A DNA stretch of 64,000 nt from Streptomyces sp. ISL-96 (GTDB lineage: Bacteria > Actinomycetota > Actinomycetes > Streptomycetales > Streptomycetaceae), in contig NZ_JAGGPA010000005.1 in the NCBI RefSeq assembly GCF_018614035.1, positions 1-64,000 on the forward strand. The letters run 5' to 3'. The notes beneath the pieces were generated by a model, which ran no database searches, was not told the DNA's origin, and saw only the letters and a list, made by a program, of their open reading frames with translations. A program made the translations under genes and the position numbers. Shown here in pieces: positions 36,320-44,529 of the stretch. Each line of letters begins with the position of its first letter. Position 1 is the first letter of the stretch.

Positions 36320-36727
36320 ATGACCCCGCCCCCCGCCTCTCGTGATCCGTACGGAGCGCGCCTCGACGCGTCGTACGACCACGAGGGCGACCAGCCGCTG
36401 GTACGTCCGTACGCGATGACCGGCGGCCGGACCCGGCCGCGCTACCAGCTCGCCATCGAAGCGCTGGTCAGCACGACCGCCGACCCGGCGCACCTGTCCA
36501 CGCTGCTGCCAGAACACCAGCGGATCTGCCACCTGTGCCGCGAGGTCAAGTCGGTGGCCGAGGTTTCGGCGCTGCTGTCGATGCCGCTCGGAGTCGCGCG
36601 GATCCTCGTCGCCGACCTGGCGGAGGCCGGCCTGGTGGCGATCCACCAGCCGGGCAATGGAGAGGCCGGCGGCACGCCGGACGTAACGCTGCTGGAAAGG
36701 GTGCTCAGTGGACTTCGGAAGCTCTAG
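36320..36727 (+). CDS. cvnC1: DUF742 protein CvnC1
   Basis: 135 aa, MTPPPASRDPYGARLDAS. DUF742 winged-helix-like core: VRPYAMTGGRTRPRYQLAIE, LPEHQRICHLCREVKSVAEV, LGVARILVADLAEAGLVAIH, ending TLLERVLSGLRKL. A DNA- or protein-binding adaptor in conservons; the precise role is unknown. Strong GGAGGATC site. Its 3' end overlaps cvnD1 by 20 nt. Confidence 0.92.
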   Translation: MTPPPASRDPYGARLDASYDHEGDQPLVRPYAMTGGRTRPRYQLAIEALVSTTADPAHLSTLLPEHQRICHLCREVKSVAEVSALLSMPLGVARILVADLAEAGLVAIHQPGNGEAGGTPDVTLLERVLSGLRKL

Positions 36728-37289
36728 CGGCGGAACGGCCCGTGCCACCACCTCCGCGAAGATCGTGGTGGCGGGTGGCTTCGGCGTCGGCAAGACGACG
36801 TTCGTGGGCGCCGTCTCGGAGATCGACCCGCTGCGCACCGAGGCCGTCATGACCAGCGCGAGCGCCGGTATCGACGACCTCACGCACACCGGCGGCAAGA
36901 CGACGACGACGGTCGCCATGGACTTCGGCCGCATCACCCTCGACCAGGACCTGATCCTGTACCTCTTCGGTACGCCGGGTCAGGACCGTTTCTGGTTCAT
37001 GTGGGACGACCTGGTACGCGGCGCGATCGGCGCCGTAGTCCTGGTGGACACCCGCCGTCTCGCCGACTGCTTCCCCGCGGTCGACTACTTCGAGAACAGC
37101 GGGCTGCCCTTCGTGATCGCCCTCAATGGCTTCGAGGGACACCAGCCGTACACCCCCGACGAGGTGCGCGAGGCCCTGCAGATCGGCCCCGGCACCCCGA
37201 TCATCACCACCGACGCGCGCCACCGGGCGGACGCCAAGAGCGGTTTGATCACGCTCGTGGAGCACGCACTGATGGCACGTCTCAAGTAG
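36708..37289 (+). CDS. cvnD1: Conservon small GTPase CvnD1
   Basis: 193 aa Ras-like/MglA-type GTPase. P-loop GGFGVGKTTFVGAV, switch II region FGTPGQDRFWFMWDD, specificity-like ALNGFEGHQ (in the NKxD position) and TTDARHR. The GTG start lies inside cvnC1. Last gene of conservon 1; a hairpin follows at 37324-37357. Confidence 0.94.
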   Translation: MDFGSSSGGTARATTSAKIVVAGGFGVGKTTFVGAVSEIDPLRTEAVMTSASAGIDDLTHTGGKTTTTVAMDFGRITLDQDLILYLFGTPGQDRFWFMWDDLVRGAIGAVVLVDTRRLADCFPAVDYFENSGLPFVIALNGFEGHQPYTPDEVREALQIGPGTPIITTDARHRADAKSGLITLVEHALMARLK

Positions 37290-37629
37290 TCCCTCGCATA
37301 CGGCAGTTGTCGTAGCGGGCTGGGGGGCGGACTGTGTCCTTCGACACTCTCCGCCCCTCTGTTCATAACGTTTCGACAGAGAATTACTCCGCCACGGCCA
37401 CCGCACGCGTTCGCGCGGTGCCGCTGCGCTCACATTGGCCTCGCCATTTGGCGCGGCTCGCGCTGTTTGACCGTTTTGTCTGAGGCTTACACCACTCGGA
37501 ATGGCCGGTTCCTGGTGTTTGGAACGCAGCCGGTTGACGTGCTGGAATTCGTCGAACTCCCGAGTAGTACGGCCCTGAACGAGAAAAACGGCACAACGTA
37601 GGTGCCGGCGCCGAGAGGTTGTTGGTCGA
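37290..37629 (+). promoter_or_regulatory. Inter-conservon gap: terminator-like hairpin and cvnA2 promoter region
   Basis: Imperfect stem 37324-37357 (GGGGCGGA/TCCGCCCC plus GTGTC/GACAC), then about 270 bp of AT-richer sequence up to cvnA2 with GTGCTGGAATTC at 37539-37550, as upstream of cvnA1. No gene seen. Confidence 0.5.
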
Positions 37630-40600
37630 GTGAGGCGTAGCAAGACGAGCTCCGCACAGCAGCAGGGCGCGCGGGGCAACTTCACCCCGCCGCCGCGCAC
37701 AGCGACGTCGCACGCGACCTCGCCCGCCGCGGCCGCCCCGGCGGGCAACGGTGGCAAGGGCAGTGGCAGCAGCAGCCGCTTCGCGCCGCGCAACTGGCGT
37801 GTACCCACCAGGCTGAACGCCATCCTTCTCATACCCGTGCTGGTCGGCCTCGTCATGGGCGGCTTCCAGGTCAAGGGCTCTGTCGACACCTGGCAGGAAG
37901 CGCAGGACGCCGAGAAGACCGCGGTTCTCATCCGCGCCGCTTCGGAGTACGGCCAGGCGCTCCTCAACGAGCGTGACCTGACCGCCGCCCCGCTCCTCCA
38001 GGGCAAGCGCACAAGCTCCGAGGTCACCCAGGCGTACGCCTTGACCGACGAGGCCGCGAAGAAGTTCAAGGAAGCCACCAAGGACCTCCCCGAGGGGCAG
38101 GGGCTTGAGCGCCGTCTCGGCCTCTTCGCCGACGAGGAGCCCAAGCTCGGGGCGCTCCGCAAGGCCGCGTACACCCAGGCCCTCGACCCGGTGAAGACCG
38201 AAGAGGGCTACGTCCAGATCCAGCACTCGCTGATGGAGCTGTCGAACGAGCTCGGCCTGGGCACCGGCAACATCACCGCCTACGGCCGTACGGTCTACGC
38301 CGTCCAGCTCGCCAAGGCCGCCGCGTCGCTCCAGCGCTCCATCGGCATGCACCTCCTGATCCGCCCGAGCGGCAACCCGGCCAAGCTCGCCCAGCAGACG
38401 GTCGCCTTCAACTCGTACAACTACCTGGAGCAGATCGCCCTCGCCGAGTTCCGCTCCGGTGGTACGGAGGGGGACGTCAACGAGCTCAAGCGCATCATGA
38501 AGGGCAAGGCGGAGGACGGCGCCAAGAAGCTCGCCGCCGCCAAGCAGCAGGCCGACCAGGCCGGCGTCCCCTTCGTGCCGCCGCCGAGCAAGAACGGTTC
38601 GATCCTGGACGGCATGGCCGCGGAGATCGGCCAGGGCAAACCCACCGGGCTGAAGCAGAAGGGCGTCACGCCCGAGGTGTGGATGGCGGCCTCGACCGCC
38701 AAGTTCGACGGCTACAGCGAGATCGAGAACAACCTCGTCGACAAGGCGGTGGAAGAGGCCGGGGCGATCTCCTCCGACGCCAAGACCGACGCCATCACCA
38801 ACGGCCTGATCGTGGTCATCGCGCTGCTCACCTCCGTCATCCTCGCGGGTATGATGGCCCGTCAGATGAGTAACGCGATGCGCCAGCTGCGCACCGCCGC
38901 GTTCGGCATCGCCGAGCAGCGCCTGCCGATGCTGGTCGACCAGCTTTCGCGTACGGAGCCGGGCCGCGTCGACACCCGCGTGGAGCCGATCCCGATAACG
39001 TCGCACGACGAGATCGGCGAGGTCGCCCGCGCCTTCGACCAGGTGCACCGTGAGGCTGTCCGGCTCGCCGCCGAGCAGGCCATGCTGCGGGGCAACGTCA
39101 ACGCGATCTTCACCAACCTCTCGCGCCGCAACCAGTCCCTCATCGAGGGCCAGCTGACGCTGATCACCGACCTCGAGAACAACGAGGCGGACCCGGACCA
39201 GCTGGAGAACCTCTTCAAGCTGGACCACCTCGCGACCCGTATGCGCCGCAACGGCGAGAACCTCCTGGTGCTCGCCGGCGAGGAGCCGGGCCGCCGCTGG
39301 AACCAGCCGGTTCCGCTGGTCGACGTGCTGCGCGCCGCCGCCTCCGAGGTGGAGATGTACGAGCGCATCGAGCTCACCGGCGTACCGGAGTCGGAGATTC
39401 ACGGCCAGGCCGTGACCGACCTCGTGCACCTGCTGGCCGAGCTGCTGGAGAACGCCACCACGTTCTCTTCGCCGCAGACCAAGGTGCGCGTCACCGCGAC
39501 CCGGCTGCCGGACGGCCGTGTCATGGTCGAGATCCACGACAAGGGCATCGGCCTCACCGCCGAGGACTTCGCGGACATCAACCACAAGCTGGCGAACCCG
39601 CCGACCGTGGACGCCGCCGTGTCGCAGCGCATGGGCCTGTTCGTGGTCGGCCGCCTCGCGGACCGGCACAGCATCCGCGTCCAGCTGCGCCCCTCGGGCG
39701 AGCAGGCCGGCACCACGTCGCTGGTCATGCTTCCCGACGCCATCACGCACGGTGGCGGTGGCGAGCCGCTGCCGCACGACGACTTCACGGTCTCCTCGAT
39801 CATTCCCGAGCAGCAGTCGTACGAGAGCGCTCCGATGCGCACCGCGGCCGAGCTGGGCTTCGACGACTCGGCGTACGGCAACGACGGCGACGACACGAAG
39901 CTGGACCCGGTCGGCCGCTCGCTGATCCGCGAGGAGCGGCGTGCGCAGCTGGAGGCGCAGGCCACCGGCGACCGCCCGCTGTTCCGTGACGAGCTGCAGC
40001 AGGGTTCGTACGACGACCCGCAGCAGTCGTACGAGGACCCCCAGCAGCAGTACGAGCAGCCTCAGCAGCCGGCGTACGACCAGGGCGGGTACGACGACTA
40101 CCCGGCCTACCAGACGTATCCGGAGGCCGAGTACCAGGAACCGGCGGCACCGCAGGCGACGTACGAAGACTCGTACGATTCCACCTCCCACCAGGGACCC
40201 TGGCAGGACCAGAACTCCTACCAGGGCGCGTACGAGCCGGAGTTCGGGTCCCAAGCGGAATCTGCGCCGGGCGCTCCCGCGAGCGACCGGGAGCGCGTAG
40301 GCTTCGACCGTCCGGGTTCCACCCCGGCGCCCGGCCCCGAGGTGACCGACGTCGGCCTCCCGCGGCGTGGCGGCCAGCAGCACTGGCAGCCCGGTGCGGA
40401 GCCGGCCGGGCAGTCCTTCGGACAGGAAGCGGCGCGGCAGCCGGTCGCCGCCCCGCAGCCGCAGCAGGACGCGCCGCAGCAGGACGGAAACGGGAACGGG
40501 CCCGGAACCGATGACTGGCGTTCGTCGAACGACGAGCGCTGGCAGCGGGCGGAGAAGCTCCGTGAGCCCAAGGCGGGCGGAGTCACCTCCTCCGGTCTCC

Positions 40601-40818
40601 CCCGGCGGGTGCCCAAGGCCAACCTGGTCGAGGGAACCGCGGAGCAGACCCCGCAGGGCGGCCCCCAGGTCTCCCGCGCTCCCGAGGACGTACGGGGCAG
40701 GCTGAGCAACCTGCGCCGCGGTGTCCAGCAGGGTCGCAACGCGGGAACGGACACGAACACGGCGGCCACCTACGATCAGAACGGTGGCCATGGCAACACC
40801 TACAACCAGGAGCGTTAG
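37630..40818 (+). CDS. cvnA2: Conservon sensor histidine kinase-like protein CvnA2
   Basis: 1062 aa, same architecture as CvnA1. Basic/Pro-rich N-terminus, TM1 at about 62-80 (LNAILLIPVLVGLVMGG), NIT-like sensor (YGQALLNERDLTAAPLLQG), TM2 at about 390-408 (LIVVIALLTSVILAGMM), HATPase (LLAELLENATTFSS, EIHDKGIGLTAED). A Tyr/Gln/Asp-rich linker (repeats of YDDPQQ/YEDPQQ) precedes the conserved tail (SSGLPRRVPKANLV ... RGRLSNLRRGVQQGR). The catalytic half is close to CvnA1, while sensor and linker have diverged strongly, so the two conservons should respond to different inputs. Confidence 0.93.
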   Translation: MRRSKTSSAQQQGARGNFTPPPRTATSHATSPAAAAPAGNGGKGSGSSSRFAPRNWRVPTRLNAILLIPVLVGLVMGGFQVKGSVDTWQEAQDAEKTAVLIRAASEYGQALLNERDLTAAPLLQGKRTSSEVTQAYALTDEAAKKFKEATKDLPEGQGLERRLGLFADEEPKLGALRKAAYTQALDPVKTEEGYVQIQHSLMELSNELGLGTGNITAYGRTVYAVQLAKAAASLQRSIGMHLLIRPSGNPAKLAQQTVAFNSYNYLEQIALAEFRSGGTEGDVNELKRIMKGKAEDGAKKLAAAKQQADQAGVPFVPPPSKNGSILDGMAAEIGQGKPTGLKQKGVTPEVWMAASTAKFDGYSEIENNLVDKAVEEAGAISSDAKTDAITNGLIVVIALLTSVILAGMMARQMSNAMRQLRTAAFGIAEQRLPMLVDQLSRTEPGRVDTRVEPIPITSHDEIGEVARAFDQVHREAVRLAAEQAMLRGNVNAIFTNLSRRNQSLIEGQLTLITDLENNEADPDQLENLFKLDHLATRMRRNGENLLVLAGEEPGRRWNQPVPLVDVLRAAASEVEMYERIELTGVPESEIHGQAVTDLVHLLAELLENATTFSSPQTKVRVTATRLPDGRVMVEIHDKGIGLTAEDFADINHKLANPPTVDAAVSQRMGLFVVGRLADRHSIRVQLRPSGEQAGTTSLVMLPDAITHGGGGEPLPHDDFTVSSIIPEQQSYESAPMRTAAELGFDDSAYGNDGDDTKLDPVGRSLIREERRAQLEAQATGDRPLFRDELQQGSYDDPQQSYEDPQQQYEQPQQPAYDQGGYDDYPAYQTYPEAEYQEPAAPQATYEDSYDSTSHQGPWQDQNSYQGAYEPEFGSQAESAPGAPASDRERVGFDRPGSTPAPGPEVTDVGLPRRGGQQHWQPGAEPAGQSFGQEAARQPVAAPQPQQDAPQQDGNGNGPGTDDWRSSNDERWQRAEKLREPKAGGVTSSGLPRRVPKANLVEGTAEQTPQGGPQVSRAPEDVRGRLSNLRRGVQQGRNAGTDTNTAATYDQNGGHGNTYNQER

Positions 40819-40819
40819 T

Positions 40820-41242
40820 GTGAGCCCGATGAGCCAGGCGGCGCAGAATCTGAACTGGTTGATCACCAACTTCGTGGACAACACCCCCGGGGTGTCCCAC
40901 ACGGTGGTGGTCTCCGCGGACGGACTCCTGCTGGCGATGTCCGAAGGCTTCCCCCGGGACCGCGCCGACCAGCTGTCGGCGGTGGCCTCCGGACTGACCT
41001 CGCTGACGGCCGGTGCGTCCCGGATCTTCGAGGGCGGCGCGGTCAACCAGACCGTGGTGGAGATGGAGCGCGGCTTCCTCTTCCTCATGTCGATCTCGGA
41101 CGGCTCCTCGCTGGCCGTACTCGCCCACCCGGAGGCCGACATCGGCCTCGTGGGTTACGAGATGGCCCTCCTGGTGGACCGGGCCGGCAGTGTCCTCACC
41201 CCGGACCTGCGCGCCGAGCTGCAAGGAAGTCTTCTCAACTAG
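40820..41242 (+). CDS. cvnB2: Roadblock/LC7-domain protein CvnB2
   Basis: 140 aa, about 96% identical to CvnB1. The GTG start (VSPMSQAAQNLNWLIT) is 1 nt after the cvnA2 stop, with AGGAG upstream, matching the TTG position in cvnB1. Confidence 0.93.
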   Translation: MSPMSQAAQNLNWLITNFVDNTPGVSHTVVVSADGLLLAMSEGFPRDRADQLSAVASGLTSLTAGASRIFEGGAVNQTVVEMERGFLFLMSISDGSSLAVLAHPEADIGLVGYEMALLVDRAGSVLTPDLRAELQGSLLN

Positions 41243-41335
41243 CAGACGTAGAGTGCGCTTTGGTGTGCGCGGGCTTTAATGTTCGAGAACGCGGCACCAA
41301 CAGCAATGTGGCGCCCGGCAGTCGGAGGAGGAAAC

Positions 41336-41896
41336 GTGGCAACACCCCCGGACGGTTCTTCGGCCAACTGGCCTTACGGCCAGGGTCAGAATCAGGGTGA
41401 TACCTCGCAGAACAGGTTCAACTTCCCCTCCGCGCCGAGCCGCGCGCAGCCGTACGAGCAGCAGCAGCCGCCGCAGCATCGGCAGCCGCCGCAGCAGCGC
41501 GTCCAGCCGACGCAGTCGCGGCGGGCCCCCGCGCCCGCCGCCTCGCAGGCGAATCACAACCCGCTGGTCCGGCCGTACGCCATGACCGGTGGGCGCACCA
41601 GGCCGCGCTATCAGCTCGCCATCGAGGCGCTGGTCAGTACCACGGCGGATCCGTCACGTCTGCAAGGGCAGCTGCCCGAGCATCAGCGGATCTGCCATCT
41701 GTGCCGGGAGATCAAGTCGGTCGCCGAGATCTCGGCACTTCTCACCATCCCCCTCGGGGTTGCCCGGATCCTCGTCGCCGACCTGGCAGAGGCCGGACTT
41801 GTAGCCATTCACCAGCCCGGCGGCGACGAGTCCGCCGGTGGTCAGCCAGACGTGACACTGCTCGAAAGGGTGCTCAGTGGACTTCGCAAGCTCTAG
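41336..41896 (+). CDS. cvnC2: DUF742 protein CvnC2
   Basis: 186 aa from GTG behind GGAGGAAAC (VATPPDGSSANWPYGQGQ). The first 75 residues are a disordered Gln/Pro/Arg-rich extension absent from CvnC1; the DUF742 core (VRPYAMTGGRTRPRYQLAIE to LLERVLSGLRKL) is nearly identical. Overlaps cvnD2 by 20 nt, as in conservon 1. Confidence 0.92.
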   Translation: MATPPDGSSANWPYGQGQNQGDTSQNRFNFPSAPSRAQPYEQQQPPQHRQPPQQRVQPTQSRRAPAPAASQANHNPLVRPYAMTGGRTRPRYQLAIEALVSTTADPSRLQGQLPEHQRICHLCREIKSVAEISALLTIPLGVARILVADLAEAGLVAIHQPGGDESAGGQPDVTLLERVLSGLRKL

Positions 41897-42458
41897 CAGC
41901 GGAGCAGCCCGCTCCACAACCTCCGCGAAAATCGTGGTGGCGGGCGGCTTCGGCGTGGGCAAGACCACGTTCGTCGGAGCCGTCTCGGAGATCAACCCGC
42001 TGCGCACCGAGGCCGTCATGACTTCCGCTTCGGCGGGCATCGACGACCTCACTCACACCGGAGACAAGACCACCACCACGGTGGCCATGGACTTCGGCCG
42101 TATCACCCTGGACCAGGACCTGATCCTGTACCTCTTCGGTACGCCCGGTCAGGACCGCTTCTGGTTCATGTGGGACGACCTCGTGCGCGGTGCGATCGGC
42201 GCGGTGGTCCTGGTCGACACGAGGCGGCTCGCCGACTGCTTCCCCGCCGTCGACTACTTCGAGAACAGCGGCCTTCCGTTCGTCATCGCCCTCAACGGCT
42301 TCGACGGACACCAGCCGTACAACCCGGACGAGGTGCGCGAGGCCCTGCAGATCGGCCCCGACACCCCGATCCTCACCACGGACGCCCGCCACCGCGCGGA
42401 CGCCAAGAGCGCGCTGATCACGCTCGTCGAGCACGCGCTGATGGCGCGGCTGCGGTAG
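41877..42458 (+). CDS. cvnD2: Conservon small GTPase CvnD2
   Basis: 193 aa, about 94% identical to CvnD1, with the same P-loop (GGFGVGKTTF) and switch II (FGTPGQDRFW). Changes cluster in the first 12 residues and near the C-terminal helix. Terminator at 42488-42524. Confidence 0.94.
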   Translation: MDFASSSSGAARSTTSAKIVVAGGFGVGKTTFVGAVSEINPLRTEAVMTSASAGIDDLTHTGDKTTTTVAMDFGRITLDQDLILYLFGTPGQDRFWFMWDDLVRGAIGAVVLVDTRRLADCFPAVDYFENSGLPFVIALNGFDGHQPYNPDEVREALQIGPDTPILTTDARHRADAKSALITLVEHALMARLR

Positions 42459-42487
42459 GAACCGGCGTACGTAACGTACGTACGAGA

Positions 42488-42524
42488 AAGGCCCCCGCCA
42501 CTCCGAGGAGTGGACGGGGGCCTT
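42488..42524. terminator. Bidirectional terminator between cvnD2 and accE
   Basis: 15-bp stem with one bulged A: AAGGCCCCCG-CCACT pairs with AGTGG-A-CGGGGGCCTT. Confidence 0.88.
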
Positions 42525-42554
42525 CGTCGTACGCGCTGAAGCAAGCGGTGGTGC

Positions 42555-42746
42555 TCAGCCCTGCCAGCTGTGCGGGGCGCGGAAGCCGGGCGTGCGCTCC
42601 AGGCGGCGCCAGCCGGCCGTGGAGCGGCCGTGGTGGGCCGGGGCCTGCGGGCGGCCGGCGGCGCGGGCCATCAGGATCGCGGTGATCGCGGCCAGCTCCT
42701 CGGGCTCGGCGTGGCCCTTCTCGACCCGCAGCAAGGATTCGCTCAT
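42555..42746 (-). CDS. accE: Acyl-CoA carboxylase epsilon subunit
   Basis: 63 aa. Small actinobacterial ACC/PCC epsilon subunit that binds the AccA2-AccB complex and raises its activity. Typical helix EPEELAAITAILMARAAG and C-terminal W-containing end (WRRLERTPGFRAPHSWQG). It starts 36 nt after the accB stop; accB-accE operon. Confidence 0.93.
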   Translation of the reverse strand: MSESLLRVEKGHAEPEELAAITAILMARAAGRPQAPAHHGRSTAGWRRLERTPGFRAPHSWQG

Positions 42747-42782
42747 TGAGTTCTCCGTCTCGTCTTCGTCTTCGTCGCAGGA

Positions 42783-44366
42783 TTACTGCGGGGGGTTGCC
42801 GTGCTTGCGCGACGGCAGGTCTGCGTGCTTGTTGCGGAGCATGGCGAGAGAGGCGATCAGCACCTCGCGCGTCTCGGCCGGGTCGATGACGTCGTCGACC
42901 AGGCCGCGCTCGGCGGCGTAATACGGGTGCATCAGCTCGGACTTGTACTCCTTGACCATGCGGGCGCGCATGGCCTCGGGGTCCTCGGCCTCGGCGATCT
43001 GCTTGCGGAAGATGACGTTGGCGGCACCTTCGGCGCCCATCACCGCGATCTCGTTGGTGGGCCAGGCGTAGGTGAGGTCGGCACCGATGGACTGGGAGTC
43101 CATGACGATGTACGCACCTCCGTAGGCCTTCCGCAGGATCAGCGAAATCCGCGGCACGGTGGCGTTGCAGTACGCGTAGAGCAGCTTCGCGCCGTGGCGG
43201 ATGATCCCACCGTGCTCCTGATCGACGCCCGGCAGGAAGCCGGGTACGTCCAGAAGAGTGACGATCGGGATGTTGAACGCGTCGCACATCTGCACGAAGC
43301 GCGCGGCCTTCTCGCTGGCCTCGATGTCGAGGACACCGGCCAGGGACTGCGGCTGGTTGGCGACTATGCCGACCACCTGGCCGCCGAGGCGGGCCAGCGC
43401 GCACAGGATGTTGGTCGCCCAGCGCTCGTGGATCTCCAGGAAGTCGCCGTCGTCGACGAGCTCCTCGATGACCTTGCGCATGTCGTACGGGCGGTTGCCG
43501 TCGGCCGGGACCAGGTCCAGCAGTACCTCGGAACGGCGGTCCTCGGGGTCCTCGGACTCGACCGTCGGCGGGTTCTCACGGTTGTTGGAGGGCAGCATCG
43601 AGATGAGGTAGCGGACCTCGGCGATGCAGGTCTCCTCGTCGTCGTACGCGAAGTGCGCGACGCCCGAGATCTCGGCGTGCACGTCGGCGCCGCCGAGCCC
43701 GTTCTGCGTGATCTCCTCACCGGTCACGGCGCGCACGACATCCGGGCCCGTGATGAACATCTGCGAGGTCTCGCGGACCATGAAGACGAAGTCGGTGAGG
43801 GCCGGGCTGTACGCCGCGCCGCCCGCGCACGGGCCGAGCATCACGCTGATCTGCGGGATGACACCGGAGGCGCGGGTGTTGCGCTGGAAGATGCCGCCGT
43901 ATCCGGCAAGGGCGGAAACACCCTCCTGGATACGGGCGCCGGCGCCGTCGTTGAGCGAGACCAGCGGGGCACCGGCCGAGATGGCCATGTCCATGATCTT
44001 ATGGATCTTGGTGGCATGGGCCTCGCCCAGCGCGCCGCCGAAGATGCGGAAGTCGTGGGCGTAGACAAAGACCGTGCGGCCCTCCACCGTGCCCCAGCCG
44101 GTGATGACACCGTCGGTGTACGGCTTCTTCGCCTCCAGGCCGAACCCGGTCGCCCGGTGCCGGCGCAGCTGCTCGACCTCCTTGAACGTACCCGGGTCGA
44201 GCAGCAGCTCGATGCGCTCACGGGCGGTCAGCTTGCCCTTGGCGTGCTGAGCTTCGGTCGCCCGGTCACTGGGGCCGCGGTGGGCCTGCTCACGCAGCGC
44301 GAGCAGCTCGGCCACCCGGCCACGGGTGTCGGTGGGCTCGCGCGGCGTCTCGTCCAAAACGGTCAT
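42783..44366 (-). CDS. accB: Acetyl/propionyl-CoA carboxylase carboxyltransferase beta subunit
   Basis: 527 aa, crotonase-fold carboxyltransferase supplying malonyl-CoA/methylmalonyl-CoA. Oxyanion-hole regions GAGARIQEGVSALAGYGGIF and PGFLPGVDQEHGGIIRHGAK. The substrate-determining position in RKAYGGAYIVM is Ile (Asp in strict propionyl-CoA PccB), which points to the AccB type that accepts acetyl- and propionyl-CoA. The paired accE supports this. The biotinylated alpha subunit is not in the window. Confidence 0.94.
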   Translation of the reverse strand: MTVLDETPREPTDTRGRVAELLALREQAHRGPSDRATEAQHAKGKLTARERIELLLDPGTFKEVEQLRRHRATGFGLEAKKPYTDGVITGWGTVEGRTVFVYAHDFRIFGGALGEAHATKIHKIMDMAISAGAPLVSLNDGAGARIQEGVSALAGYGGIFQRNTRASGVIPQISVMLGPCAGGAAYSPALTDFVFMVRETSQMFITGPDVVRAVTGEEITQNGLGGADVHAEISGVAHFAYDDEETCIAEVRYLISMLPSNNRENPPTVESEDPEDRRSEVLLDLVPADGNRPYDMRKVIEELVDDGDFLEIHERWATNILCALARLGGQVVGIVANQPQSLAGVLDIEASEKAARFVQMCDAFNIPIVTLLDVPGFLPGVDQEHGGIIRHGAKLLYAYCNATVPRISLILRKAYGGAYIVMDSQSIGADLTYAWPTNEIAVMGAEGAANVIFRKQIAEAEDPEAMRARMVKEYKSELMHPYYAAERGLVDDVIDPAETREVLIASLAMLRNKHADLPSRKHGNPPQ

Positions 44367-44529
44367 GTACTGACCCTACGAAGGAGTACAAGAAAAACAG
44401 GCCGTCGACTCTTCACAGTCTCCGGCCCGTTCTCCTGTCACCACTGGACAGAACCATCCCGCCATGCAGCCTAAGCACCAGCTCAGAGCCGCCGGGGATT
44501 GTGGGGGTCCGACAAGGGGACGCGGGACT

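Noticed and set aside
37384..41142. 1252-codon minus-strand frame opposite cvnA2
   Set aside because: Shadow of cvnA2 and cvnB2, same reasoning as for cvnA1.
42467..42485. GTACGTA-type short repeats after cvnD2
   Set aside because: Too short and simple to assign; may be chance next to the terminator.
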